Below, piece by piece: positions 21,762-33,762 of a DNA stretch of 64,000 nt. Source of the stretch: Polychytrium aggregatum (lineage: Eukaryota; Chytridiomycota; Chytridiomycetes; Polychytriales); contig NW_026516211.1 of NCBI RefSeq assembly GCF_025602895.1, positions 310,001 to 374,000 on the forward strand, read 5' to 3'. Numbering within the stretch: the stretch's first letter is position 1; the number at the start of each line of letters is the position of its first letter. Under the pieces are notes generated by a model that was not told the DNA's origin, made no database searches, and worked only from the letters and a program-made list of their open reading frames with translations. The position numbers were made by a program, and so were the translations under genes.

Positions 21762-22588
21762 CAATCCTGATGTCGACATGTGCTGTGGCAAGAACGGGCC
21801 AGGAACCAGCACTGGCGATATTGGTGTAGCCTCTGGGCTCACCGTCTTGCAGTGCGTACTCCGTCTCTGATTCCACTTTTTCTGAATGTGCCGGTGGCAG
21901 TCGGCAGTTTCCTCGAGCAACGCTCCCTTGCGCGGATCCATCGTCATCGAGCGCGACCGTTGTCGGCTTGGGGGTGGACATGGGGCTGCTCGGCCTGGTC
22001 GGAGCAGTGTCCAGGGCCCAGCGCAGCCTAGTGCTGGAACTTCTCGTGGACAGCATTGAGGCACTCCTGCAACCTTACGGGCATGGCCATTTTCTTGGTG
22101 CTGCCCCTCACTGCCGCTGCGCTCACACATGTGTGGTTCCTCACCACTTGGATCGCCATCATCGGCAGCTCCCTTCGCTATCAGTAATTTTTGTAACCTT
22201 GTATTCTGGAGGCTCGGGTCTCCCCCCCTCTTTTCTTTTTTTTTTTTTTTTGCTTGTTTTTGTTTGCATATTCCTGTCGTCAAGGCCATTTGATGGATGG
22301 GAAGGGGCCAAAATATACACCGAGTATGTTCACGACCATGCTTCTCTGCTCCGTTCTCGTCACCTTGACTCAGATTCCTCGCTGATTGAATGACATTTCA
22401 GTGGCGAGCCACGTCATTTTGTTTCTCGGTCGTCCGAGAGCCTTGCAAGGGGGGGATGACGTCACTTGCGGATTCTCCTCCGGCTCGATAACCACCTCCA
22501 CCGTCACCTTTGCCCTCGCTCAACCCACCCCTCGGACTATCCGCTCACCTCATCGCATTCACTCGTGGATAGAGCATCCGACACCGCG
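21762..22588. other. Intergenic, RRN3 3' side and annexin promoter
   Basis: Contains a poly-T tract near 22230-22250. No coding region is recognised. The 100 bp before 22589 are pyrimidine-rich, as expected for a fungal 5' leader. Confidence 0.45.
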
Positions 22589-24994
22589 ATGGCTGGCTAC
22601 CCTGGGAACTCGAACTATGGTTATGGTGCCCCACCCCCTGGACAGCCATATCCTGCACCTCCTGGACAGTACTATGCCCCTCCACCTGGGCAATCGTATG
22701 CCCCTCCACCCGGGCAACCGTATGCTCCTCCACCTGGGCAATACTATGCTCCTCCACCTGGGTTACCCTATCCAGGGCCATCTGCTCCTGGACAACAATA
22801 TGCTCCGGCCTATTCTGCTCCTCCTGGGCAGCCATATCCTATGCCGTCACCTCCTGGGCAGCCATATCCTATGCCGTCACCTCCTGGGCAGCCGTATCCT
22901 ATGCCGTCGCCTCCTGGGCAGCAGTATGCACCACCCCCGATTAGCCAACCGCCCTATGGCGCTCCTTTGCCTGTATCTGGACATCAAGTGTCGCTTTCGC
23001 CTCAAGAAATGTCGATGGCCGTTGATCAGTTACGAGGCGCTATGCGTGGGCTGGGAACCGGTAGGTTTGCTTGTAGCACTAGCTTGCTCATTGCACGGTC
23101 GGATGAAGCGGATGGTCAAGGGTTGGGGCAGGAGCGACAAGTTCGCCTCATCATTTCTGCCTCGCGCCCATGACCAAGAGTACTGACTTTCTACTCCCCC
23201 TCTCTCCGCGACGCTTGACCTGCAGATGAGCACGCCCTCATCGCGATCTTGACCAGATATTCGCCGGCCCAGATGATTCAAATCTCACAGGCCTATAAGG
23301 GCACATTCGGTGTCAGTCTCGCGGAGCAAATCCGCAAGGAAACCAGCTTCAAGTTCGGCGCTACCTGCGAGGCTTTGGCAACGCCCTTGCCAGAATACGA
23401 AGCTCTGTGTCTGGAAAAGGCGATGGTACAGTCCTCTGTCCAACAGGCGATCGAAACATGGGGGGCCATGAGCACGGCAGCAGGCAATACCACCACAGCG
23501 CCGCATATTAGAAGCTGGATCTTGTTGGCTGACTCTCTCTGCTCTCATTTCCAGCGCGGAATGGGGACGAATGAAAAGCTGCTGGTCGAGGTGAGCATCC
23601 AACTGCGGGCGACTCTGAAGAACGAGGGAGGGAGGGGAGATGACCCTTTGCGATTGTCCAGTCCGGGCATCATCATCATGCCCTCAGAGGGCAGGATGAT
23701 CTGATTCCTTTGGCTCACGAGTGGCTCCTGCCATCATCGTCTCTCAGATACTGGCGGGCCGGTCCAATTACGAACTGCAGGTCATCCGACAGGCCTACCA
23801 AGCAATCTTCCATAAGGAGCTCGAGCAGGCCGTGCATTCCGAGCTCAGCGGCGACTTTCGGCGCTTCATGATTGCCCTATTGCAGGGACGACGCGACGAA
23901 AGCGGCCAGATCTCGGATGTCAATGCCGACATTGATACGCTGGTGAGCAGTGCTCTCGCTGAGATTGCTGCCCTGTCTACTGCAGGCACTGTTGGCAAGC
24001 GAGATCCAGGAGATGGAGTGTGATGCGGCATGGCAGGGAATCGCCCGTTGTCGGGCGCAGTGTCCTCGAGCCGCCTGCAGTTACCGATCGCTGGCCGATG
24101 TTGCGTCTTGCGAGACTGACCGTATTGACGCGAATGGGTGGGACCTTTGCTTTCTCGTAAGTATCGAGCCGGAGAGGGCAAATGGGGAACGGACGAAGGC
24201 GCATTCATTGGAATACTTTGCACGCGCTCGTATCCGGTGCTGGTCAGTATCTTTGACGGCTATCAACGCAAGCACAACCACACGTTCGAGAAAGCGATCG
24301 AGAAGGAGTTCTCGGGCCACCTCAAGCACGGTATTCTTGCGCTCGGTAGGTCCGATGCTACTTTGCAATGCTTGGGCCGGCCAGACTGGGGGGGGGAGAT
24401 CAGCAGCGGCATTTGCGAGAGTCCCGAACCTGGGAAGCCCAGGGAGGCAATCCCGCCCAGGGAGGCAATCCCGCCCAAGCAGGACCGGATCGCCCCGACG
24501 GACATGTCGCCATCAGAGCCCCTGTGGTTGGCAAGACGTCTCTGGGGCTCGGCATTCGGGGCCGGGCCCTTGCGGTTCTGCTGGATTCATCCACAGTCGG
24601 TGGTGCGGGTGCGCTGCACATGGCGAGCCTGGCTGCTGTGGTTGGTGCGGCGGGATCGGCACTTGTGATGCGCATGTTGGTCTGGCAAAAGGCCAAGGCA
24701 ACGGCCAGAGACCGAGGTCAAGGACCAGAGACCCAAATTTACACCACACCAGTCCACTCGGCTCGCAACCGTGCAGACTACATTGCGACCGAGCTCGAGG
24801 ACGCCATGCACGGGCTCGGCACCAACGACGAAAAGCTGATCCGGACGCTGGTCCGCCACCGCGAGCCGCGACTGATGCAGGCCGTCAAGCACGCCTTCTC
24901 GCAACGCTATGGCAAGTCGCTGTACGGGCGCGTCGAGGGCGAAACCAGCGGCGACTATCGGCGAGTGGTTCTTGCGATTGTCGGAGCCAACTGA
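22589..24994 (+). CDS. Annexin with a Pro/Gly/Tyr-rich N-terminus
   Basis: A calcium-dependent phospholipid-binding protein. The first exon encodes about 120 residues of YAPPPGQ- and PYPMPSPPGQ-type repeats, like the N-termini of Dictyostelium and fungal annexins. Four annexin repeats follow. They are LRGAMRGLGT joined to DEHALIAILTRYS, RGMGTNEKLLVE joined to ILAGRSNYELQVIRQAY, YRAGEGKWGTDEGAFIGIL, and MHGLGTNDEKLIRTLVRHR ending at LAIVGAN. Five introns split the domains at AG/GT boundaries that keep phase; the last exon is 24753-24994. Repeats 1, 2 and 4 have the GxGT calcium-loop signature, while repeat 3 has KWGT. Intron 5 (about 24350-24752) holds two near-identical 19-bp direct repeats near 24440-24475. 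Membrane trafficking or repair roles are known for the family; the role here is not shown. Confidence 0.93.
22660..22930 (+). repeat. Coding tandem repeats (PPGQ units) in annexin
   Basis: Units of 24-30 bp encoding YAPPPGQ and PYPMPSPPGQ. Three successive 30-bp copies at about 22828-22917 are almost identical, so the tract is likely length-variable. Confidence 0.85.
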
Positions 24995-27131
24995 GACCGG
25001 AAGGCTGGCCAAGGGCATCGATCAAGCAGGCAAGGGTATCCGTTGGGATGGGAGCGACATCCGATAGCACAGCGATCGATCGGGGCCGAATACACAACTG
25101 GCTATCCGGACTGCCGCTGCTGTCGGCTGTCCTGGATGTCCACCAGACAGCCATGGCTGGCGCCTTGTGGTCAAGATCTGGGATCTGTGTGGGGATGTGC
25201 TGGGGGGGGGGCGATTCTCAGGAGCGGCAGGGATTTCGCACAACCGAGAGAGCCAGAAAGAAGCGGACAGCGGCACCCGTCTTGATATCCAGTCGACCGA
25301 ACGGGGGGGGATCAGGTCGAACTGGACAAGTTCGGGCAGGAAGAAACGGCCGGAACGAGAGCCGCTGCTGCCAAGGATGCGAGAGAGGGAGGAGAGAGAG
25401 CACGAGAGCCGCAGAGGTGGATGTGGAATGCCAGGCCAGACGCCGATGCACATTGAGGGCGAGACAAAGGGGACAGGCACAACAGGCAAGGGGAGACACG
25501 AGGAGGATGGAGAAAGGCACTCACGGCGAGTCAGCCTGCGATGGTGGTCATCTGCTGGCACGACGGTTGTGGAGACGCAACGGAGGCGCTGGAATGGGAG
25601 TTTGCAGGCACGCCGCAAGGCCGGTGGCGACGCGGGCCGAGTCGCAATAATGTGCATTGGGCGGCAGCGAGGGGCGAGATACGGGGCCATGGCGGATGAC
25701 CCTCGCGAGTAACGGTGGATGGATGTATGGGACGCAATGGGCTGATGGCTGCGCACGTCAACGGCCGTGGACGTTAATGGGCGATTAACCAACCCACCTG
25801 CCGAGCAATCCATCCACCGAATAACTTATCCGCCGAGTAACGTATCCACCAAGTTGCCCATCCGCCCGTCGACCGAGGAACTCGCCCATCGCTTCGCTGG
25901 AGCCAGGGACAGCCGCGCGGCACCCTGGTCGATGGGCAACGGCCGCGTGCCGGGCCATGCTGCGCTGCACCAATGGGCGGTGCGCGTGCCGCACAAGGCG
26001 GCCGGACGCCAGCCAATCGCAGGGAGACACAGCGGGCGTGCCGCCGCCACCCCACTGTGCTGTGCAGCCAGCGGCAGCGGCACGCGGGTCCGCTGACACG
26101 CGCTGGGTCGGTGCTGCGCTGGACAGCAAGGCCGCCGGCAAGGCGCCCCCGGCCAGGACACTTTTTTTCCTTGTCGTCCCGGACAGCGCGCCGATTGGCT
26201 GCCGCTTGTCGGGAGGGGCGAGAGCTGCGGGCGAGGGGCCCCCCGGCGGGGAGCGAGAGCCCTCCCTGGCGAGAGCGAGTCAGGCGGGTCACGCTGCCCT
26301 GCGCGCGGCGCGGACTGTGCGTGAGTGTGAGCACAGAAGAGCGCAGCACGACAGAGCCACACCGGAGACACAGACCCGACATACAGACACACAGACACTA
26401 ACGGACACTCACGGACACTGGCTGACACCCGCAGCACACAGCACCCACAGACACACAGGCGCTCGCGCGCAGCGCGCTTCCCCCACTCGCGTGGCCGTGC
26501 GCTCATGTCCAGAAATAAACAGCCCGCACTCTTATTCTCGCAGCGCGTCCGCCCTCTCAAAAGCTTGGCTCTTCGCTCGCGGGCCTGTTGTCCGCCCGCT
26601 GTCTCGCCGCTCTCTCGCCCCGCCCTCTCGCCTGCCCTCGCTCCCTCTCTCGGAGCGAGCCGCCCTGTCTCGCTGCCTCATCTCGCTTGCCCTCGCTCGG
26701 CCTCTCGCCTCGCTTTCTATGATTCCCCCGTCCTTTTAGTCTCCTGCCACGAGAAGCCTCCCCGTCTTCCTCCTTGGCTCGCTTCCTCTTTTTTTTTGGG
26801 TTGCCCTCCCTGCACTAACTCTCCTCTCCCCTTCGGCTCCTGGCTCCTCCCTCCTGCAAACCAGGGTCTGCCTCCAAGAGCTGCCTGCCTCGTCGACCAT
26901 CTCTCTCTCCGTCGACGCTCTTCCTCCTCTGGACTCCGTTTCGAGTCCCACCCCCGTCTCCGCCAAAAAAAGGCTCCTCCACAAGCTATTTAATTGCGTC
27001 TGTCTTGACTGGTCAAGTTAGATTCCCTCCCCTCTCTCACTTGCCTGCGCTTGCGCTCCTCCCATTGTTTGCAACCGTTTTGGCTCCACCACTACCACCA
27101 CCAGCCCTCGCTAGCTCTGCTATAATCCACC
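24995..27131. other. GC-rich intergenic/promoter region
   Basis: About 2.1 kb with no supported gene. It holds G-runs near 25200 and 25305, ACAGACAC-type repeats at about 26365-26460 and CTCGC/CCTCGC-rich DNA up to 27000. Open frames are long only because of composition. It probably includes the kinase 5' leader. Confidence 0.45.
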
Positions 27132-29664
27132 ATGGAGATCCCTCCTGAAGCACGCAAGCGCATTGGCGAGGTCGTCAACCAGTACATTCGCATCACCGAT
27201 GTCATCGGCTGCGGCTCCTTCGCCGTCGTCTACCTCGTCGAACACATCGACACCAGGGAACGCTTCGCCCTCAAGTGTCTCCGCAAGCTCGGCATGACCC
27301 AAGCCCAGCTTGAGACCCAGCGAAGAGAAGCCAACATCATGCAAATCCTCAACAGCCACGATAACATTGTGGCCATCTACGACATCTTCGAGACCCCCGA
27401 GTATCTCTACCTCCTCCTCGAGTGCTGCGACATGGACCTCTACGAGGCCATCACCCGCCAGGGCGGCTTTCCCGAGGACGTCGTCAAGGAGGTCTTCCTG
27501 CAGCTGGTCGATGCCCTGGGCTACTGCCACTCCAAGGGCATCTACCACCGCGATCTCAAGCCCGAAAACGTCCTGATCTCGAGAGACTTTTCCATCAAGC
27601 TAACCGACTTTGGTCTCTCGACCTTCGAGCCCTGGTCCACTGAAATAGGCACGTTTGCGCTCCGTCTCATTGCTGCACATGCTTGCGGGTGGCGTGCATG
27701 TATGCTTGCTTGCTTCCTTTGGCATTGCCCCCCCGTCCGTGACGCCACCGGCCTGGCTGGATGTGCCCGGGCGAACCAACACGCAACCCAACCCAACCCA
27801 GTGTAGCTGACCCGCTCTGGTCTCTTTACCCTGTTGCGACTCTTCTTTTCATCGCTGCCCATGCTCCCTTCGCCTCGTCCATCCAGGCTGTGGCTCCGTC
27901 CGGTACATGGCCCCCGAGTGCCTCGGCACCAACGGCTCCCGCGGCTACGACCCCGCCAGCAATGACGTCTGGGGCCTCGGCGTCATTCTCATCAACCTCC
28001 TCTTCGGCAAGAACCCCTGGCACGAGGCCTCGCCCACCGACCCCATCTTCAGCGCCTACGTCGGCAACAACCCGCACATCTTGACCCAACAGTTTCAGCT
28101 GACCCCCGAGTTTGACCACGTCCTGCGGCGAGTATTCGATACCAACCCCGCCACCCGTGCCCGCCTTGGCGAGCTCCAGAAGATGATCAACCACCTGGAC
28201 TACTTTGTCGAGCCCTTTCCCGTCTCCGATGCCGATATTCAATACGTCCCCGATCAGAACGATTATCCAATGGATGACGCCGTTCCTTCCGCTCCCATGG
28301 ACAGCGTCGAGTCCGTCGATACGTACCCGTACCGCGCCAAGCGCGCCGTCCATGAGGACGATCAGGATTCTACAGACATCCCTAGTCGTCCTATCCATTC
28401 CATTCGCTTTAATGACGACTCGCCTATTGATGAGTCGGCTGCGGTAGCCGCCCACAAGCAACAGAAGCACCATAGCCACCTGAACAGCATCAACCAGATC
28501 AACCAAATCAACCAGATCAACCAGATCAACAACACCAATCACCACCGCTTCAGCTACGAGGTCGAAAAGTCCCAGCCAAAGTCCGAGGTCAACGCTGCTC
28601 CCGCCACCGCCGTCCCAGCAACCCCCAAGCCGTTCGACCCCGTGGCCGTCTCGGCCGCCACTCTGTCGCCCAAGCCCATCGTTGTCCAGAAGAAGGATAA
28701 CCACAGCGCCTCAGCCACCCACTCGACAGCCTCGACCCTGCCTGGTGGCGTGCAGGTTCCTGTGGAGTTCAACCTGGACAAGTCGCTACCTCCCCTGCCC
28801 AACGTCGACATGGACATCCCCATCAACCGTGACGGCGGCAAGTTCTCCCGCCCCTTCAACATCAAGCGCCTGGACGCCCTGCTCAACCGCCGCCGCTCGC
28901 AGGGCACAAAGGGACCGGGCTCCAGGAGTTCGCGCCGCCTGTCGACCCCTCCCGTCGTCTCCGGAGCAACCACACCCAAAAATACTACCAAACCCTTTGG
29001 AGTCTCCAAGCTGTCGAACCTGGTCAAGGCCTGGCCCCACTCGCAGGAACGGCCCGCTGACTCTGTCGTCGTTGTCCCCGAGCTCCCAATGGCTACCTCC
29101 TCGACCCCCAATGAATCGCTCGACAGCAAGGACATCTCGGACACGGGCCGCCCGCTGCACAAGACGGGCTCTGCCGAGCCTATCATTGTCCGGTTCCGCC
29201 GCAGTATGGACAATCTGAAGCGCAGATCCTCATCCGACAGCTTCGAGTCGGGCACCTCGTGGATCCGCCCGGTCTACCGCGGCTACCGCAACGCCTCCAA
29301 CGAAGCCGCCGACCAGCCTCCCGCCCAGCACTCCGCCACCGGCTCCCTTCCCCGACGCGGCGGGCTTTTCTCCAAGCCCAGCTTTGGCTCGATGGCCACC
29401 AAGGGAACGTTCATGTCTCGCCGCGACAGTGCCAACTCGCTGTGGTCCCGCTCGGCCAACATGACCCCCACCCCGACAAACCACTCGGCCAACCTGCCCC
29501 AGGTCTACCGCGAGGGCTACCGCTTCGAACAGCCCGGCGATCGGGACGACAAGGCCCACAAGTCTGGCCGCACCATGAACACGCTGATGCGGTCCATCCG
29601 CAAGCTCGTCAAGGGCGGCCACCACCCCGCCAAGAGCAGCCCCGCCGAGGTGTATGTCCTCTAA
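27132..29664 (+). CDS. Ser/Thr protein kinase, Ran1/Pat1-like
   Basis: 764 residues from two exons (27132-27648, 27887-29664). The kinase domain covers residues about 18-310: glycine loop GCGSFAVVYL, FALKCLRK (catalytic Lys), HRDLKPENVL, DFGLS and YMAPECL. The CGSVRYMAPE activation segment, GYDPASNDVWGLGVILINLL and ILTQQF resemble fungal Ran1/Pat1, Ksp1 and Sks1/Vhs1 kinases, which link nutrient status to growth and meiosis. The C-terminal 450 residues are Ser/Pro/basic-rich and probably disordered, with an NQINQINQ tract (28480-28530). The single intron starts with GC rather than GT; only this choice joins EIG to CGSVRYM in frame. The exact subfamily is inferred from the activation segment and architecture. 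Confidence 0.88.
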
Positions 29665-31103
29665 AGGACGTGTATCTTGCGAAGCACGGTCCTTCGCTTG
29701 ATGGGACCTCCTCTCGCCCACCCCCCGATTCCCTCCCCCGCCGCTCTTCCCCCGCCTTAATTTATTCGTCCACGATGCCCCCTCCTTCCATTCCACGCCA
29801 TTCCATCTCCAAGCGGTAAGGTTAGATTTCATGTACCATTCTTATTTTCCTCCCTCCGTTGACTTGCTCTCCCTCCTCTCGATATTACCCATACGCTTAC
29901 TTCCTTGCTGTTTTTGGCCATCCCTTGAATCTACAAGGAACAGATTCCGTTTGATTATCGTTTGTTTCCTTTTTTTGGGAATTCTAGTCTTCGGGGATCT
30001 GCAATTCACATAGAACCACAGACCCAACCCGTACTTTTTCTTTTCCATTTTCCTTCTCCCAATTCCTTTGAGCCCCTTGAGTTTTGACCCACCCCATCCC
30101 CCCCCACCTCCGGTGGATGATGTGGAGGGACATACTCGTGGCTTGCGCCAATTCGATTTATCGTTCGAAGCGAGCTCGTCTCACTTTCTCCCCCACCTCA
30201 AGTCGACTCGATCCTTGAACATTGTCTGCAGTTTTTGTATCTTTCGAGTGTTTTATGGTCATTTGGGTGTGCGCGTATGTATGCAGGGGATGTTTGGGCC
30301 CGGTCCCCTTCTGCTCCTCTGCTTCATCGAGCCTCGTTTCCGACGACTAATTCGCTTTGGCGTAGTTGACCAAGCCCGCCTTTCTTTTTTTGTCGGCGGT
30401 GTCGAGGGTATCGCTATAATTTGTCCTCTGCCATTGACGTTTTTTCTTCTTTTTTCTCTCTCTCTCTCTTCGGGAGGTGACCGTGCCTCTGATTCTTCTA
30501 TCCGAACAACTATCCTGTCTTTGATGTTTGTCCAAATGCACCAGATGATTCTTGAGCGATAGTCTACCGATGCTTCTCCTGTGCGTTTCCTCTCCTCCTT
30601 CCCCTTCGTCTGTGTTTCAGAGCAGCAGTATCAGCAGCGGCCGAGCCCTCCTTTTATCACCTTCTTGATTCACTCTCGGCCATCGATTGTTTATTTTGAC
30701 TGTGTTTCCTTCCTTTGATTGCCTTTAACCTCGATTGGTTTTTGTAGAGCGCTGTAGAGGTTTCTGAATACACAAAATGACCATCCATCGCATCCTCTGA
30801 TTTCCGTGCTCCGTTGTCGAGATCCAGATCCAGATCCAGATTTGGTTGGAGAGCGCGCAGAAATGTTATTCTTTTGGCCTGTGAAATCCTCTTGAACTAC
30901 TGCCATCGGCAGAAAGGAGGGAGGGGGGCCGGCTGGTCTCGGGCTGGCCAGAATCACTTCCGTGGTTTGCGCGCCATCGCAATTGCGACATTGCTTGCAC
31001 CCACCACCACTTTCACAACTTCGAAACTCCAAACCTCCTCAGCTGCCCGTTCCTCCCTCCCTCGTTTGTCCATCCCGAGCTTTGAACCACCACGACCAAG
31101 ACT
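29665..31103. other. Intergenic, kinase 3' UTR and IFT20 promoter
   Basis: Pyrimidine-rich with T-runs and a (TC)n tract near 30455-30470. No gene was recognised. AGATCC repeats occur near 30820-30840. Confidence 0.45.
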
Positions 31104-32343
31104 ATGAACGGCGCCAACCCCATCCTCAGCATCGACGAGTTCTCCAAGATCCGGATTCTGGAAGCCTCTCAGTTTGAGGCCTCTGAGAAGCTGAAGGAAG
31201 AATGCCGTGACTTTACAAGCAGTTAAGCCAGCCGGGCGGGCTGGAAGAGATGCAGAGCGAGCCCGGTGAGGGGAGGCGACGGCGGCGGCAGGTTAAAGGT
31301 CAGCGCTGTTGGTCAGGTTGACGAGAAGGATCTGGTAGCCTGGGGTTTCATCAGCTTCATGCGAGTTCGTTAGTTCCAATTTCTGGCTCTGGCTTTCATA
31401 ACATTGGCTCCTTCTCGACGCGTCACCAGAAATCAACGACTTCAACGAGATTGTCGGGGGCATCCTCGACATGATGCAGCAGAAAGCCAGGCAAATCGAA
31501 GCCGAAAAGCTGAAGGTCTTTGTCGCCAATGCTCGCGTCATGAATCCATGAGGAACACAGGGGAGGGGAAGGGAAGGGAGGGAAGATTACGGGGCCATAG
31601 AAGGAAGCACGCGATAGCTTATCGACATGGGAATGGGAAACGTAATAGTGGAGACGCTACGATTTCGCTGCTCGACAGCGTCTACCACTCGAATATCCGT
31701 GGTGGCATTCAAGTCGGTCGCCCACACTTCTGGATGCACGACGCCGGTCTGGACGAGTGGGATAGGACAGGATAGGATGAGAATCTGGGGCAGCGACGAC
31801 CGACAGGCAATCGACAGGCAATCACCAGGCAAACGGGACGAGCGACAGGCAATTTCAAAGCTCAGCCCCTCCCACTTTCGTTCAATTTTTACTTCATTCT
31901 GACCCATTTGCTTCGACGACGATGGTCACCAGGTTATTGGGCTGAGAAACCAGGTCGAAGGCGAGGTCGAAGCACGAAAGAGCAAGCAAACCGAGCTACA
32001 GACCTTGATCAAAGAAAAGCAAGCAGAACTCGATAGGTGCGTCGAGAGTTAGTGGGGCACATGAAGCAACAAAAAGTCCGAGCCTCCCGAATGTGGACGG
32101 TCGGTGCTCGCCCGATACAAGCCATACCCGACACAGTCACAGCGTGCATCCCTCCCCCTCCCTCGCTGCAAAGTACAAGACCAGGCCGGGAATCGGCCAC
32201 TAACTGCATGGCTCTCTGCTTTGTCGCTGTGACCACGGCTTCGCTGGGAGGGGGGGCAACACAGACTTGCTGCACAAGCCGATTCGCTTGTCAAGGTGCA
32301 GAACGAGCAACAGACATTGATCGAAACTCTCAGCTTCAAATAA
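31104..32343 (+). CDS. IFT20: Intraflagellar transport protein IFT20
   Basis: A small coiled-coil subunit of the IFT-B complex that moves cargo in cilia and flagella. I rebuilt it from four short exons: 31104-31221, 31430-31536, 31933-32036 and 32265-32343, total 135 residues, close to the roughly 132 of animal IFT20. The phases agree throughout. The N-terminus (LSIDEFSKIRILEASQFEASEKLKEECRDF, given here in part) matches the family opening. The second exon carries EAEKLKVFVANAR, the third ELQTLIKEKQAELDR and the last ends VQNEQQTLIETLSFK. The donor of intron 2 is GTCATG, a weak site. The gene is missed by simple ORF finding because no exon exceeds 120 bp. Its presence implies a flagellated zoospore stage. 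Confidence 0.93.
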
Positions 32344-33017
32344 TAGCCGGTCTCAGCCCAAGAACTAAGTGAGGAACAACGCTTCCCTCGACTGTCGCGA
32401 TGATGGAGACTGCTTCCTTCACTCCTGGATATCGCGCTGCTGGAATACTGGCGGGTAGAGCGGCGACATTGAAAGCTAGGGACGTGAGCACTTTGGCTCC
32501 ATCATCGCTGCCCGAAATCAGACGAGGGGGGGGGGAATCGCACGTGGTGCAATGTGCAGACATGCTGAGGTGTACAACAAGCCGGAGGGCATCTGTTACT
32601 GCCAGTCCGAGAACTGCACGCCATGCATCGTGGCATGGATAGATTGGTTGATAGCAGTGCACAAGCCATCGAACCAATCACTCTGTTGCATCAGCAGCCC
32701 TGTCTCTGTCCACAAATGCTCGCAACCAGCACTGACACCAGACGCAAGAGTCGCATGGAGAATCCAAGATGGCTGTGATATTGACCAGGACAGACAGTCA
32801 ATTGCCGACAGGGCGACTGGGGCGACATCGGGGTATGTGGACGGGGTGAGAGTGGGACACATCGGCAAGCACTGGATGTCGTGCACAGACTCCGAAGCGA
32901 TAGATCAGGAGTGTGTGTCAGGGAGTTGTGAGGCACCGTGCAAGTGAAGGACCATGGCTGTGCATGGGATGCACCATGAATGGCACTGCCAAACATGCAG
33001 TGACCTCCACCACCGAG
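32344..33017. other. Intergenic between convergent IFT20 and NRPS-like gene
   Basis: No gene or repeat recognised; includes the 3' UTRs of both neighbours. Confidence 0.45.
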
Positions 33018-33687
33018 CTAGTTGTGGGTGTCGGGACGGAAGATGTTGGGCCGCGGGTGCTCCTCGGGTCTCAGCGGCGACGGAGGGTTCGGAGGAGGTG
33101 GCAGATACCCGATGTGTGTCAAGTACAGCAGCCCTCGCCCGGCGATCCTCCCGGCCTGGGAACCGAGGGCCGGATAGATCGACCGGGTGTTGGTGTTGTC
33201 GACCAGGAAGGACATGCTCAGGATCAGATGCATGAGCGTCAGCATCGACGAGCCGTTGGGCAGCGACGGTCGGTAAAGCAGGGCCTTGAATCGCTCGCGG
33301 GTCTCGAACATGACGGGCCAGCCATAGGCATTGACGATCTCGAACAGTTTGGTCTCGGTGACGACGCTGCGAGGTGGGCCGAGGGACAGGATGTGTGGGA
33401 TGGTGGTGTGGATGGATGAGTGACTGCCGAGGAATGGCACTCATCCTGCTGCCCTCCCTGTCTGCTTGCCACTCGGCTCGCTCATCTCACCTGCGCTCTG
33501 GGTCGCTGATGTGGAACACAAACTTGGGCAGGGCCACCTCGGAGGCTGCGATCGCAGCGACCACCTTGGCGACATGGTCGACTGGATTCATGGTGATGGT
33601 CACGGGAGTGGCATTGGAGGGAGCGATTCCGATGCGGATGCATCCCTTGATATACTGCCAGATGTAGTCGTCCGAGTGGCACACTGA

Positions 33688-33762
<75 letters not shown>

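Noticed and set aside
27826-28704. 292-codon - strand ORF opposite the kinase
   Set aside because: Shadow of the kinase second exon; no domain of its own.
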